Of a stretch of DNA of 64,000 nt, positions 1 to 9,119 are shown one piece after another (the first letter of the stretch is position 1; the number at the start of each line of letters is the position of its first letter). The stretch lies in NCBI RefSeq assembly GCF_902706295.1, contig NZ_CACSJJ010000006.1, forward strand, positions 124,001-188,000. Direction: 5' to 3'. A program made the position numbers and the translations under genes. The stretch comes from Arthrobacter sp. 18067. Lineage in GTDB: Bacteria > Actinomycetota > Actinomycetes > Actinomycetales > Micrococcaceae. The notes beneath the pieces were generated by a model that was not told the origin of the DNA, searched no databases, and saw only the letters and a program-made list of their open reading frames with translations.

Positions 1-128
1 GCCCGGTGGTCATCGACTTCGTCGTCAGCCCCAACTCGATGGTGTGGCCGATGGTGCCTTCGGGCGTCAGCAATGACCAGATCCAGGTTGCCCGCAACAT
101 GACCCCGGAATGGGAAGAGGAGGACTAG
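1..128 (+). CDS. ilvB: Acetolactate synthase large subunit, C-terminal end (partial)
   Basis: Only the last 41 codons are present, ending in TAG at 126-128; the start lies outside the window. The visible tail runs from [20 protein letters not shown] to EWEEED, which matches the C-terminus of the thiamine-diphosphate-dependent catalytic subunit of acetolactate synthase. That enzyme makes the first committed step of valine, leucine and isoleucine synthesis. ilvN follows after 2 nt, so the large and small subunits are co-transcribed and probably translationally coupled. The partial length prevents any check of the active site. Confidence 0.9.
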   Translation, partial: PVVIDFVVSPNSMVWPMVPSGVSNDQIQVARNMTPEWEEED

Positions 129-130
129 GC

Positions 131-643
131 ATGACCCGCCACACACTGTCCGTTCTGGTAGAAGACAAGCCCGGCGTGCTGACCCGCGTGGCCAGCCTCT
201 TCGCCCGGCGCGCATTCAACATCAATTCCCTGGCTGTGGGACCCACCGAGGTCCCCGGAATGTCCCGCATGACGGTTGTCGTCGACGCCGACGGCGACCT
301 CATTGAGCAGGTCACCAAGCAGCTCAACAAGTTGGTCAACGTGATCAAGATTGTGGAGCTGACTTCTGAATCTTCCGTACAACGCGACCACATCCTGGTC
401 AAGGTACGTGCGGATGCCGCGACACGCCTGCAGGTTACCCAAGCTGCAGACTTGTTCCGTGCCGCCGTCGTCGACGTGTCCACAGACTCGTTGGTGATCG
501 AGGCAACCGGTACCCCCGAGAAGCTCGCTGCGCTGCTCTCAGTGCTCGAGCCGTTCGGCATCCGTGAAATCGTGCAGTCCGGCACCTTGGCCGTTGGACG
601 GGGATCCCGCTCCATGAGTGACAGGGCGCTCCGCTCCGCGTGA
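131..643 (+). CDS. ilvN: Acetolactate synthase small (regulatory) subunit
   Basis: 170 aa, the usual length for the actinobacterial regulatory subunit. An N-terminal ACT domain opens with HTLSVLVEDKPGVLTRVASL and continues through the FNINSLAVGPTE segment, the valine-binding interface known for this family. The C-terminal half (about residues 80-160) is the second IlvN domain. I chose the ATG at 131, two bases after the ilvB stop; an in-frame ATG at 110 would overlap ilvB and precede the conserved start. The protein activates the catalytic subunit and confers feedback inhibition. It lies in an ilvB-ilvN-ilvC operon. Confidence 0.97.
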   Translation: MTRHTLSVLVEDKPGVLTRVASLFARRAFNINSLAVGPTEVPGMSRMTVVVDADGDLIEQVTKQLNKLVNVIKIVELTSESSVQRDHILVKVRADAATRLQVTQAADLFRAAVVDVSTDSLVIEATGTPEKLAALLSVLEPFGIREIVQSGTLAVGRGSRSMSDRALRSA

Positions 644-683
644 GCAGTGCGTCCAGTACCGCAGCACCACAATCAATATCTAA

Positions 684-1736
<1,053 letters not shown>

Positions 1737-1773
1737 TCCTTGGACGCATGAGCCCAGCGGCGCATGCCCTGCA

Positions 1774-1818
1774 CGACGCCCGTCCGGCCAACACAGCCGG
1801 GCGGGCGTCGCCGTTTTA
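1774..1818 (+). terminator. Intrinsic terminator after ilvC
   Basis: GACGCCCGTCCGGC (1775-1788) pairs with GCCGGGCGGGCGTC (1796-1809) with minor imperfections and a short loop, followed by CGCCGTTTT. It separates the ilv operon from serA. Confidence 0.75.
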
Positions 1819-2024
1819 CCCGTCGTTTCTCCACCGAATTGCTCAGCCACCCAGGCTGTGAACTTCTTCACAACAGCTACCGGTCCGGCCGTAACATCCC
1901 TCGCCGGCACCGGAATCCCCGCCCGGATTCGATATTCTGGGCTGGTCCCGGCGCCGTGCCCCGGGCCACGCATCCGCTCCTTGTCCAGTTCTGTCCCAAA
2001 GTTGTCCAAAGTAAGGTGCCACCC

Positions 2025-3620
2025 GTGTCAGCCAGCAAACCCGTCGTCCTCCTCGCCGAGGAACTTTCGCCCGCCACAGTCGAGGCATTGGGCCCGGACT
2101 TTGAAATCCGACAGACCGACGGCGCCGACCGTTCCCAGCTGCTGTCCGCAATCGCCGACGTCGATGCCATCCTGGTGCGTTCGGCCACCCAGGTGGACGC
2201 CGAAGCCATCGCTGCGGCCAAGAACCTCAAGGTCATCGCCCGTGCAGGCGTCGGACTGGACAACGTGGACATCAAGTCCGCCACGCAGGCCGGCGTCATG
2301 GTGGTCAACGCCCCCACGTCCAACATCGTTTCGGCCGCGGAACTCACCGTGGGCCACATCCTGAGCCTCGCCCGCCACATTCCGCAGGCCAGCTCCGCGC
2401 TGAAGAACGGCGAGTGGAAGCGCTCCAAGTACACCGGCATCGAGCTCTTCGAGAAGAAGATCGGCATCATCGGCCTGGGCCGCATCGGCGCCCTGGTGGC
2501 AGCCCGCCTGCAGGGCTTCGAGACCGAGATCCTCGCCTACGATCCCTACATCACGGCGGCCCGCGCTGCCCAGTTGGGCGTCAAGTTGGTCACGCTGGAT
2601 GAACTTCTGCAGAATTCCGACTTCATCACCATCCACATGCCCAAGACTCCCGAGACGGTAGGCATGCTGGGCGCGGACGCCTTCCGCAAGATGAAGGAAT
2701 CGGCTTACGTCATCAACGTTGCCCGTGGCGGGCTGGTGGACGAAGAAGCACTTTATGTCGCTCTGAAGGAAGGCCAGATTGCCGGCGCCGGCGTGGATGT
2801 CTTCGTCAAGGAGCCCAGCACCGACCTCCCGTTCTTCGAGCTGGACAACGTTATTGTCACCCCGCACCTTGGTGCGTCCACTGACGAAGCCCAGGAGAAG
2901 GCCGGCGTTTCTGTTGCCAAGTCGGTCCGCCTGGCGCTTGCGGGAGAACTTGTTCCGGACGCTGTTAACGTTGCCGGCGGCGTTATCGCTCCCGACGTGC
3001 GCCCGGGCATCCCGCTGATCGAAAAGCTGGGCCGGATCTTCACTGCGCTGACCCACGCATCCTTGACGCAGATCGACGTCGAGGTCGCTGGCGAAATTGC
3101 GGCACTGGACGTCAAGGTGCTTGAGCTGGCTGCACTGAAGGGCGTATTCGCCGACGTTGTCACCGAGCAGGTCTCCTACGTGAATGCTCCGGTCATCGCC
3201 GAGCAGCGTGGTATCAATACCCGCCTCATCACCACCCCGGACGCAGAGGACTACCGCAACGTCCTGACCATCCGCGGTGCGCTCAGCGATGGCTCGCAGA
3301 TCTCCGTTGCCGGTACCCTGACGGGTCCCAAGCAGGTGGAGAAGCTCGTGGGCGTTAACGGATACGACGTAGAAATCCCCATCAGCGAGCACTTGGTTGT
3401 TGTGGCCTACGCCGACCGTCCCGGCGTGATCGGCACCATCGGACACATCCTGGGCATGAACAACATCAACATCGGCGGCATGCAGGTGGCCCGCCAGACT
3501 GAAGGCGGCCAGGTTCTTGCGCTCCTGACCATCGACAGTTCCGTTCCGCAGCAGGTCCTGGAGGCCATCAAGGCCGGTATTGGCGCAGACATGGTCCGGG
3601 AAGTGGACCTGGAGGACTAG
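2025..3620 (+). CDS. serA: D-3-phosphoglycerate dehydrogenase
   Basis: 531 aa, the long actinobacterial form with an extra intervening domain and a C-terminal ACT domain. I place the start at GTG 2025 (protein begins VSASKPVVLLAEEL); the longer open frame upstream is not family-like. The NAD-binding motif GLGRIGALVAARL is near residue 150, and the catalytic region includes ARGGLVDEEAL and TPHLGAST. The ACT domain (about 455-530) starts VVVAYADRPGVIGTIGHIL and is the serine-sensing part. It oxidises 3-phosphoglycerate in serine synthesis. A TAAGGT box at 2012-2017 lies 7 nt before the GTG, so the mRNA may be leaderless. Confidence 0.97.
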   Translation: MSASKPVVLLAEELSPATVEALGPDFEIRQTDGADRSQLLSAIADVDAILVRSATQVDAEAIAAAKNLKVIARAGVGLDNVDIKSATQAGVMVVNAPTSNIVSAAELTVGHILSLARHIPQASSALKNGEWKRSKYTGIELFEKKIGIIGLGRIGALVAARLQGFETEILAYDPYITAARAAQLGVKLVTLDELLQNSDFITIHMPKTPETVGMLGADAFRKMKESAYVINVARGGLVDEEALYVALKEGQIAGAGVDVFVKEPSTDLPFFELDNVIVTPHLGASTDEAQEKAGVSVAKSVRLALAGELVPDAVNVAGGVIAPDVRPGIPLIEKLGRIFTALTHASLTQIDVEVAGEIAALDVKVLELAALKGVFADVVTEQVSYVNAPVIAEQRGINTRLITTPDAEDYRNVLTIRGALSDGSQISVAGTLTGPKQVEKLVGVNGYDVEIPISEHLVVVAYADRPGVIGTIGHILGMNNINIGGMQVARQTEGGQVLALLTIDSSVPQQVLEAIKAGIGADMVREVDLED

Positions 3621-3696
3621 GACTGGAACTGATTTCCACCCGCTAAGTTCGCGTGCCGGCGACACACCTTTGGCACGCAGGAGTGGCCGGTCTGCT

Positions 3697-3702
3697 TACA
3701 AT
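3697..3702 (+). promoter_or_regulatory. Predicted -10 box of the ABC transporter leader
   Basis: TACAAT (5 of 6 matches to TATAAT) preceded by TG two bases upstream, an extended -10 arrangement. No convincing -35 at 16-18 bp (TTGGCA at 3670 is 21 bp away). Initiation about 7 nt downstream would start the RNA at about 3708, the first bases of the inverted repeat described next. Confidence 0.5.
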
Positions 3703-3706
3703 GGCT

Positions 3707-3798
3707 GAGTCCGTGATTCGGACCCGGCAGCAGGCCGGCCACAACTTTTGCACATACAGCCCGGTATTCCCTTGTGTCTTTTGAGGAATCACGGACTC
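3707..3798 (+). ncRNA. Structured 5' leader, possible three-way-junction cis-regulatory RNA
   Basis: A perfect 13-bp closing stem pairs GAGTCCGTGATTC (3707-3719) with GAATCACGGACTC (3786-3798). Inside it, CCGGC (3724-3728) pairs with GCCGG (3734-3738) around a 5-nt loop. CACAA (3740-3744) can pair with TTGTG (3772-3776). The arrangement is that of a three-way junction ending about 37 nt before the start codon at 3836. I do not recognise a known riboswitch class. It could instead be a long operator or a processing site. The function is not known. Confidence 0.45.
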
Positions 3799-3835
3799 TG
3801 TGTGCGCGCCCGCAATCAAGGTCTCAGGGAGCCCA

Positions 3836-6646
3836 ATGAACGCCGTCCAAAGGTTCATCAGAAGCCGTGTGCTGCTGCTGACCGCGGCCATTTTGATCGT
3901 CGCAATGTGCTTGTCCGTCCTCGTCCAAAGCCAGTCGCAGGCTGCTTTGAACCGGACAGTGGACGAGAACTCGCGGGGACTCTACGACATCCTGGTGCAG
4001 GCGAAGCCTGACCAGGCCCAAGACGGCGACGGCGGTGCCTTGATCCAGCCGGAAATCGCCAACGGCCAAGGCGGCATCAGCTTCGAGCAGCTGGAAAAGA
4101 TCCGGACCATGGGCCAAACGGCCGTGGCCGCGCCCATCAGCCTCGTCTCACGCGTATCGCAGAACCTTGAGGCCCCCCGCCTCAATGCCATGGACTACCT
4201 CGGGTACAACGCAGGCCTGGCCGGAGCGGTGACCGCAGGGGATCCTTCCGCCATGGATTCCAGCAAGTGGCCTGCTGCGGAATCGGTGCTGTCCGATAGC
4301 CCCAAGAAATACCGCTTGACCGCCTCGGCCACGAGCTCGGACGGGGTGAACCAGCAGACGCTGTTCAAGACCAGCGCTGAAGGCACCTTGGGCAAGGGCC
4401 GCTTGATCCAGGAGCAGGCAGCCGGCGGCACCAACGTCCGGATCGCAGGCCCGGACGGCGAGACAGGAGTCAAGTTCCCTGCTCCGGCACTCGGTTCAGA
4501 GCACAACCTTTTCAACCTCTCCGTGGCGCTCCCCCTGGCACCTGAGGTGACCGAATCCGTCGTCGCAGTCGACCCTGCCGCCGAGCGTGCGCTGCTGGGC
4601 TCCGCAGGTGACTTCCTGGCTCCGCTTGAGAAGGCTCCGCCGGCCGACGCCCGTGACGCGGGTGCCATCGGACGCCACTTCGAGAGCCTGTTCACTACAG
4701 GCCTGAGCATGGACCAACTGGAAGAAGGACCGGACTTCCTGGGCGTCAAGCTCAAGTACTGGGCGCCGCTGATGACGCAGTACCAGCAGGCCAAGCGTGA
4801 CGGTTTGCTGACCGATGATTCCCAGGCCATTCCGCTGATTGTTCGTTCCGGCACCTCCCTTGACCTGCAGTACTCGGTGAAAATCGAGGAACTTGACGCA
4901 AGCGGCAAGGTGGTCAACGAGGTCGGCACCGTGACGCGGTCCTTGGACAAGGACTATCTCCCGTTCGTCTCCAAGTCCCCGTTTGCCCTCGAATGGCCGG
5001 GATCCACGGACCACAGCAAGCTTCTGGGCAGCACCGCCTCCTTCAGCCAGGGCCTGTACAACCCGGCCACGTGGAGCACGGCATTTGCCGCAGCGCCGCA
5101 GTACAAGGACGGCGACGAGGCCTCCAACGGCGCATCTGACAAGAGCGCGACGCCGGGGGAGTGGGTCACTGTTAACCGCTTGCCCGAGAAGTCGTCCTTC
5201 GGCGCGGCCGTGGACCAGACGCAGCGCAAGCCGGTTGATGAGCGTTCCTACCGGGAAGACCTGGAAACGGGTAAGAAGCCGGCAGCGCCGCTGCCCATGG
5301 TTTATGGCACCTTTGATCCCGCCGATGTCCAGTCCGCAGCAGGGGACGTCAACAAGTTGCCCCTTGGCGGCTACGATCCCACCCCCATGACGCTCAGCAA
5401 GGACGCTGAAGGTAAGGATGTCGACGGCACGGAACTGAAGCCCTCGTTGAGTGCAACAGGCCTGGTCAGCCAGTCCGCAGGCGCCATCACCGATTACTAC
5501 GGTCTGGCAGCGGCGCGCGGCTACGACACCAACGCCGACGTCATTGACGCCATCCGGGTCAAGGCATCCGCCACCGGCAACTGGAAGACGGCGCAGCCGG
5601 AGGTCGAGAAGCTTGCGACGCAGATCCGCGAGCTCGGCCTCGAAGCCACTGTCGTGGCCGGTTCCGCACGTGAAGACGCCAATATCTTCGTCCCCGGGTA
5701 CAGCAAGGACGACGCCGGCAAGGAATCGCCGCTGGGCACCGTCCAGCAGTCCTGGGTCCGCCAGGATGCGGCCGACGCCGTTTCGGGTTCCCTGACCGGT
5801 ACCAACATCACCTTGCTCTTCCTGACGCTTCTTGGCGCGACGCTCCTGACAGGCGCGTCCACGGTGAGCTACATCCGGCAGCGCCGGAGCGAAGCCGGAA
5901 TCCTCCGGGCGATGGGTTGGACGCAGAAACGCATCCGATCCTGGGTCCTTGAAGAATTTGCTGTCGGCGCCGCAGCCCTCGCTGCAGCGGGCCTCATTCT
6001 CAGCCTGCTGAGCTGGAACCTCGCCACAGTCATCGTGTCAGTGACCATGCTGGTCATTTATGTCGGTGCAGCGCTGCTGGCTGCCCAGCAGTTGCGTCAT
6101 CGCGTAGTGATCGATCAGGAACCGCAGCATGATGACCGCCTCGTGACAGTGGACTCACCGCTGACATTCGCCAACAGGCAACTGACCACCAACAGGTTCA
6201 ACTCGATTTCGCTGGCAGTGGCAGTAGGCGTGTTCGGTGCTGCTGTGGGTGCATTGATCGCCTTGCTGATCGACATCCCCAGGGCAGCAGGTGCCAGTGC
6301 CTTGAGTGGCCTGGCAGCTGCGAGCATTGCCCTGCCGAGTGTCATCCTGGCCATCTTCGGTGTGGTCGTCGGCCTGCTGCTGACGCTCGTCACCGGGCGT
6401 TTTGAACTTCATGCAAAGCGGGAGTACCTGGGTACCCTGCGGGCCATGGGCTGGAACCCGGACATGCTTGGGCAGGTCCGCTTCTTTGAAAACGCACTTG
6501 TAGGCACAGTGGCACTTCCCCTGGGTGTCCTCGGCGCCCTCGGGCTGGGACTGCTCCTGGCTCCCTACGCGGCTCTTTGGGCCGGACTGGCCGGTCTGCT
6601 GGCCGTAATTTGCTGGATTCCGATTGCAACGAAAGTAGTCAAATGA
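3836..6646 (+). CDS. ABC transporter permease, FtsX/MacB type
   Basis: 936 aa. I place the start at ATG 3836 (SD-like AGGGAG upstream), just before the membrane segment LLLTAAILIVAMCLSVLV. A large extracytoplasmic domain of about 600 residues follows. The FtsX core begins near residue 650 with TLLFLTLLGATLLTGASTV, then the typical SYIRQRRSEAGILRAMGWTQ loop. A second FtsX-like segment near the C-terminus carries KREYLGTLRAMGWNPDMLG. Such permeases export or mechanotransmit rather than import; the substrate cannot be told. The stop overlaps the ATPase gene start (ATGA), so the two are coupled. The gene has a structured leader. Confidence 0.88.
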   Translation: MNAVQRFIRSRVLLLTAAILIVAMCLSVLVQSQSQAALNRTVDENSRGLYDILVQAKPDQAQDGDGGALIQPEIANGQGGISFEQLEKIRTMGQTAVAAPISLVSRVSQNLEAPRLNAMDYLGYNAGLAGAVTAGDPSAMDSSKWPAAESVLSDSPKKYRLTASATSSDGVNQQTLFKTSAEGTLGKGRLIQEQAAGGTNVRIAGPDGETGVKFPAPALGSEHNLFNLSVALPLAPEVTESVVAVDPAAERALLGSAGDFLAPLEKAPPADARDAGAIGRHFESLFTTGLSMDQLEEGPDFLGVKLKYWAPLMTQYQQAKRDGLLTDDSQAIPLIVRSGTSLDLQYSVKIEELDASGKVVNEVGTVTRSLDKDYLPFVSKSPFALEWPGSTDHSKLLGSTASFSQGLYNPATWSTAFAAAPQYKDGDEASNGASDKSATPGEWVTVNRLPEKSSFGAAVDQTQRKPVDERSYREDLETGKKPAAPLPMVYGTFDPADVQSAAGDVNKLPLGGYDPTPMTLSKDAEGKDVDGTELKPSLSATGLVSQSAGAITDYYGLAAARGYDTNADVIDAIRVKASATGNWKTAQPEVEKLATQIRELGLEATVVAGSAREDANIFVPGYSKDDAGKESPLGTVQQSWVRQDAADAVSGSLTGTNITLLFLTLLGATLLTGASTVSYIRQRRSEAGILRAMGWTQKRIRSWVLEEFAVGAAALAAAGLILSLLSWNLATVIVSVTMLVIYVGAALLAAQQLRHRVVIDQEPQHDDRLVTVDSPLTFANRQLTTNRFNSISLAVAVGVFGAAVGALIALLIDIPRAAGASALSGLAAASIALPSVILAIFGVVVGLLLTLVTGRFELHAKREYLGTLRAMGWNPDMLGQVRFFENALVGTVALPLGVLGALGLGLLLAPYAALWAGLAGLLAVICWIPIATKVVK

Positions 6647-7398
6647 CTGACAACCTCAACCCCGAGCTGACGGCCACCCCGGAGTCCACGGACGAGTCGC
6701 TGCAAACCCGCGCCAACACCATCGTGAAGGCCGCGGACCACGCAACTCCCTTGGAACTGAGCCGGGTCACCATTCACTACGGTGGCGACAAGGGCGGCGC
6801 TGAGGAAGTCGACGTCGTCGATGACTTCAACCTCACGCTGCACGCCGGCGAGATGCACTGCATCGCGGGCCGAAGCGGCTCCGGTAAGACCAGCATCCTG
6901 ACGGTGAGCGCCGGATTGACGCTCCCGACGTCGGGCAAGGTCTTTTGGGAAGGCCTGCCGCTGGACACCATGGGCGACGACGAGATCGCAGACCGCCGCC
7001 GTGCACTCATCGGTTACGTGGATCAGGGTGGTGCCCTGATTGACGGCATGAGTGCCCTGGAAAACGTCCTCCTTCCCGCCGTGCCGGATGGGGAAGTGGA
7101 ACAGCGGACTGAGATGGCCAAGGACCTCCTGGACCTGGTGGGCCTCGGACGACGCATGCGTCACCGTCCCGCCCAGCTCTCCGGCGGTGAGCGCCAGCGT
7201 GTGGCCATCGCCCGCGCACTGATCCTTGGCACCCGCGTACTGGTAGTGGATGAGCCCACCGCGAGCCTCGACCGGGCCGCAGCCAACCGCATCATCGGAA
7301 TTCTGAAGGACACCACGAGTGACGGCATCGCTGTGCTGGTAGCCTCCCACGACCATGAGCTGGTGCGGCTCAGCGATACGCTGACCGAACTTAACTAA
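6643..7398 (+). CDS. ABC transporter ATP-binding protein (MacB/LolD-like)
   Basis: 251 aa. The start overlaps the permease stop by 4 nt. Walker A is GRSGSGKTS (about residues 73-81), the signature is LSGGERQRVAIARAL, and Walker B is VLVVDEPTASLD, followed by the H-loop SHD. It is the energy-coupling subunit of the FtsX-type permease encoded just upstream. A roughly 45-residue N-terminal extension precedes the core nucleotide-binding domain. The next gene, metG, begins 35 nt later and may have its own promoter. Confidence 0.93.
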   Translation: MTDNLNPELTATPESTDESLQTRANTIVKAADHATPLELSRVTIHYGGDKGGAEEVDVVDDFNLTLHAGEMHCIAGRSGSGKTSILTVSAGLTLPTSGKVFWEGLPLDTMGDDEIADRRRALIGYVDQGGALIDGMSALENVLLPAVPDGEVEQRTEMAKDLLDLVGLGRRMRHRPAQLSGGERQRVAIARALILGTRVLVVDEPTASLDRAAANRIIGILKDTTSDGIAVLVASHDHELVRLSDTLTELN

Positions 7399-7433
7399 AG
7401 CTATTTCATCCCAAATAAAGGTAACTTCTTAGA

Positions 7434-8993
7434 GTGACGTCTCCAGAGAAATCCCCGTTCTACATCACTACCGCAATCAGCTACCCCAACGGCGTACCGC
7501 ACATCGGCCACGCCTACGAGGTCATTGCCACTGATGCCATGGCGCGCTTCAAGCGCCTGGATGGCCATGAGGTGTTCTTCATGACCGGAACGGACGAGCA
7601 CGGACTCAAGATGCAGCAGTCCGCCGAGAAGGAAGGCATCACTGCCAAACAACTCGCGGACCGCAACTCTGCTGCCTTCAAGCAGATGAGCCAGGACCTG
7701 GGCATCTCCCACGATCGCTTCATCCGCACCACGGACCAGGACCACTACGCCGCCTCGCAGGCCATTTGGAAGAAGATGGAAGCCAACGGCGACATCTACC
7801 TGTCCAAGTACGAGGGCTGGTACTCGGTCCGTGACGAGGCGTACTACGTCGAGGACGACACCGAAGTGAAGGAAGACGGTCTCCGTTACTCCAAGGAGAC
7901 GGACACCCTGGTGACCTGGACGGCTGAGGAAAGCTACTTCTTCCGGCTGTCCAACTACCAGGAGAAGCTCCTGGCGCTCTACGAGGAACAGCCTGAGTTC
8001 GGCGCTCCGCAGTCCCGCTTCAATGAGGTCATCAGCTTCGTCAGGCGTGGCCTGGAAGACCTGTCCATCAGCCGCACCACCTTCGACTGGGGTGTCCCTG
8101 TTCCGGGCGATGAGAAGCACGTCATGTACGTGTGGGTCGACGCCCTGACCAACTACCTGACGGGCGTCGGTTACCCGGACGTTGAGTCTGAGTCCTTCAA
8201 GAAGTTCTGGCCGGCTGACGTTCACGTCATTGGCAAGGATATTTCCCGCTTCCACGCGATCTACTGGCCGGCGTTCCTCATGAGCGCAGGGCTTGAGCTG
8301 CCCAAGCGCGTCATGATCCACGGCTTCCTCACCAACAACGGTGTGAAGATGTCCAAGTCCTTGGGCAACGTGGTGGCACCGCAGGATTTTGTTGCCCAGT
8401 ACGGTTTGGACCAGTGCCGCTACTTCTTCCTCCGCGAAGTTCCCTTCGGCGCGGACGGCAACTACAACCATGAAGCCATCGTGGGCCGCATGAACTCGGA
8501 CCTCGCCAACAACTTCGGAAACCTTGCACAGCGTTCGCTGTCCATGGTGGCGAAGAACTGCGAAGGAAAAGTCCCTGTGCCCGGCGGCTTCACGGCTGAG
8601 GACAACGCTTTGCTGGCGCAGGCAGGGGAGTTGCTGGCAACTGCCCGTGCTGCGTTCGACAAGCAGGAATTCAGCCGCGCCCTGGAGGCAATCTGGACTG
8701 TCCTTGGCGACACCAACGCCTACTTTGCCGAACAGGCTCCGTGGGTGCTGCGCAAGACCGACGTCGAGCGCATGAACACAGTCTTGTACGTCACGCTGGA
8801 GGTAGTCCGGATTGTGGCGATCCTCGCGCAACCGGTCATGCCGTCGTCGTCGGCCAAGCTGCTGGAAGTCCTGGGCCAGGCCGAAGGCGAAGCCCGGCAG
8901 TTCGCCGCCATCGCCACTCCGATCGTGGCGGGAACGGAGTTGCCGGCCCCCGCGCCGGTGTTCCCGAGGTACGAGGAACCCGTCGAGGCCTAA
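7434..8993 (+). CDS. metG: Methionyl-tRNA synthetase (zinc-free type)
   Basis: 519 aa, class I synthetase without a C-terminal EMAP-like tRNA-binding domain. The HIGH motif is literal ([10 protein letters not shown], near residue 20) and the KMSKS loop is VKMSKSLGN. The connective segment [15 protein letters not shown] has Ser and Asp where zinc-binding forms have cysteines, so this copy should not bind zinc there. GTG start at 7434; AAAGG lies upstream, but a TAACTT box (7422-7427) exactly 6 nt before the GTG also fits a leaderless transcript. It charges initiator and elongator tRNA-Met. Confidence 0.97.
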   Translation: MTSPEKSPFYITTAISYPNGVPHIGHAYEVIATDAMARFKRLDGHEVFFMTGTDEHGLKMQQSAEKEGITAKQLADRNSAAFKQMSQDLGISHDRFIRTTDQDHYAASQAIWKKMEANGDIYLSKYEGWYSVRDEAYYVEDDTEVKEDGLRYSKETDTLVTWTAEESYFFRLSNYQEKLLALYEEQPEFGAPQSRFNEVISFVRRGLEDLSISRTTFDWGVPVPGDEKHVMYVWVDALTNYLTGVGYPDVESESFKKFWPADVHVIGKDISRFHAIYWPAFLMSAGLELPKRVMIHGFLTNNGVKMSKSLGNVVAPQDFVAQYGLDQCRYFFLREVPFGADGNYNHEAIVGRMNSDLANNFGNLAQRSLSMVAKNCEGKVPVPGGFTAEDNALLAQAGELLATARAAFDKQEFSRALEAIWTVLGDTNAYFAEQAPWVLRKTDVERMNTVLYVTLEVVRIVAILAQPVMPSSSAKLLEVLGQAEGEARQFAAIATPIVAGTELPAPAPVFPRYEEPVEA

Positions 8994-9001
8994 GACTTAG
9001 G

Positions 9002-9113
9002 GCGCTCTCTCACGTCCTGCCATCAAACGCGAAACGCTCTCTCACTTCCTGCCGGTCCGCTGGCGGGAAGTGAGAGAGCGTTTCTCTTTAAGCGGGATTA
9101 GGTGAGAGAGCGT
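9002..9113. repeat. Four copies of the GTGAGAGAGCG intergenic repeat
   Basis: Copies of the 12-mer lie at 9002-9013 and 9034-9045 (read as NCGCTCTCTCAC) and at 9070-9081 and 9102-9113 (GTGAGAGAGCGT). The two outer and two inner copies are arranged symmetrically between the convergent metG and FtsX genes. The same motif recurs at 16873-17105. Confidence 0.8.
9031..9089. terminator. Long hairpin between convergent genes, likely bidirectional terminator
   Basis: Bases 9031-9053 pair with 9062-9084 over 23 positions with one G-T wobble and an 8-nt loop. The arms contain the GTGAGAGAGCGT repeat. TCTTT follows on the plus strand. It lies between the metG stop and the stop of the minus-strand permease. 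Confidence 0.7.
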
Positions 9114-9119
9114 TGGTGG

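Noticed and set aside
2028..3665. 545-codon minus-strand open frame opposite serA
   Set aside because: Antisense shadow of serA in a high-GC genome; no recognisable protein and no promoter or SD.
3800..3835. Earlier GTG-type start of the first ABC permease
   Set aside because: Those codons overlap the end of the leader and lack an SD; ATG 3836 begins just before the membrane segment.
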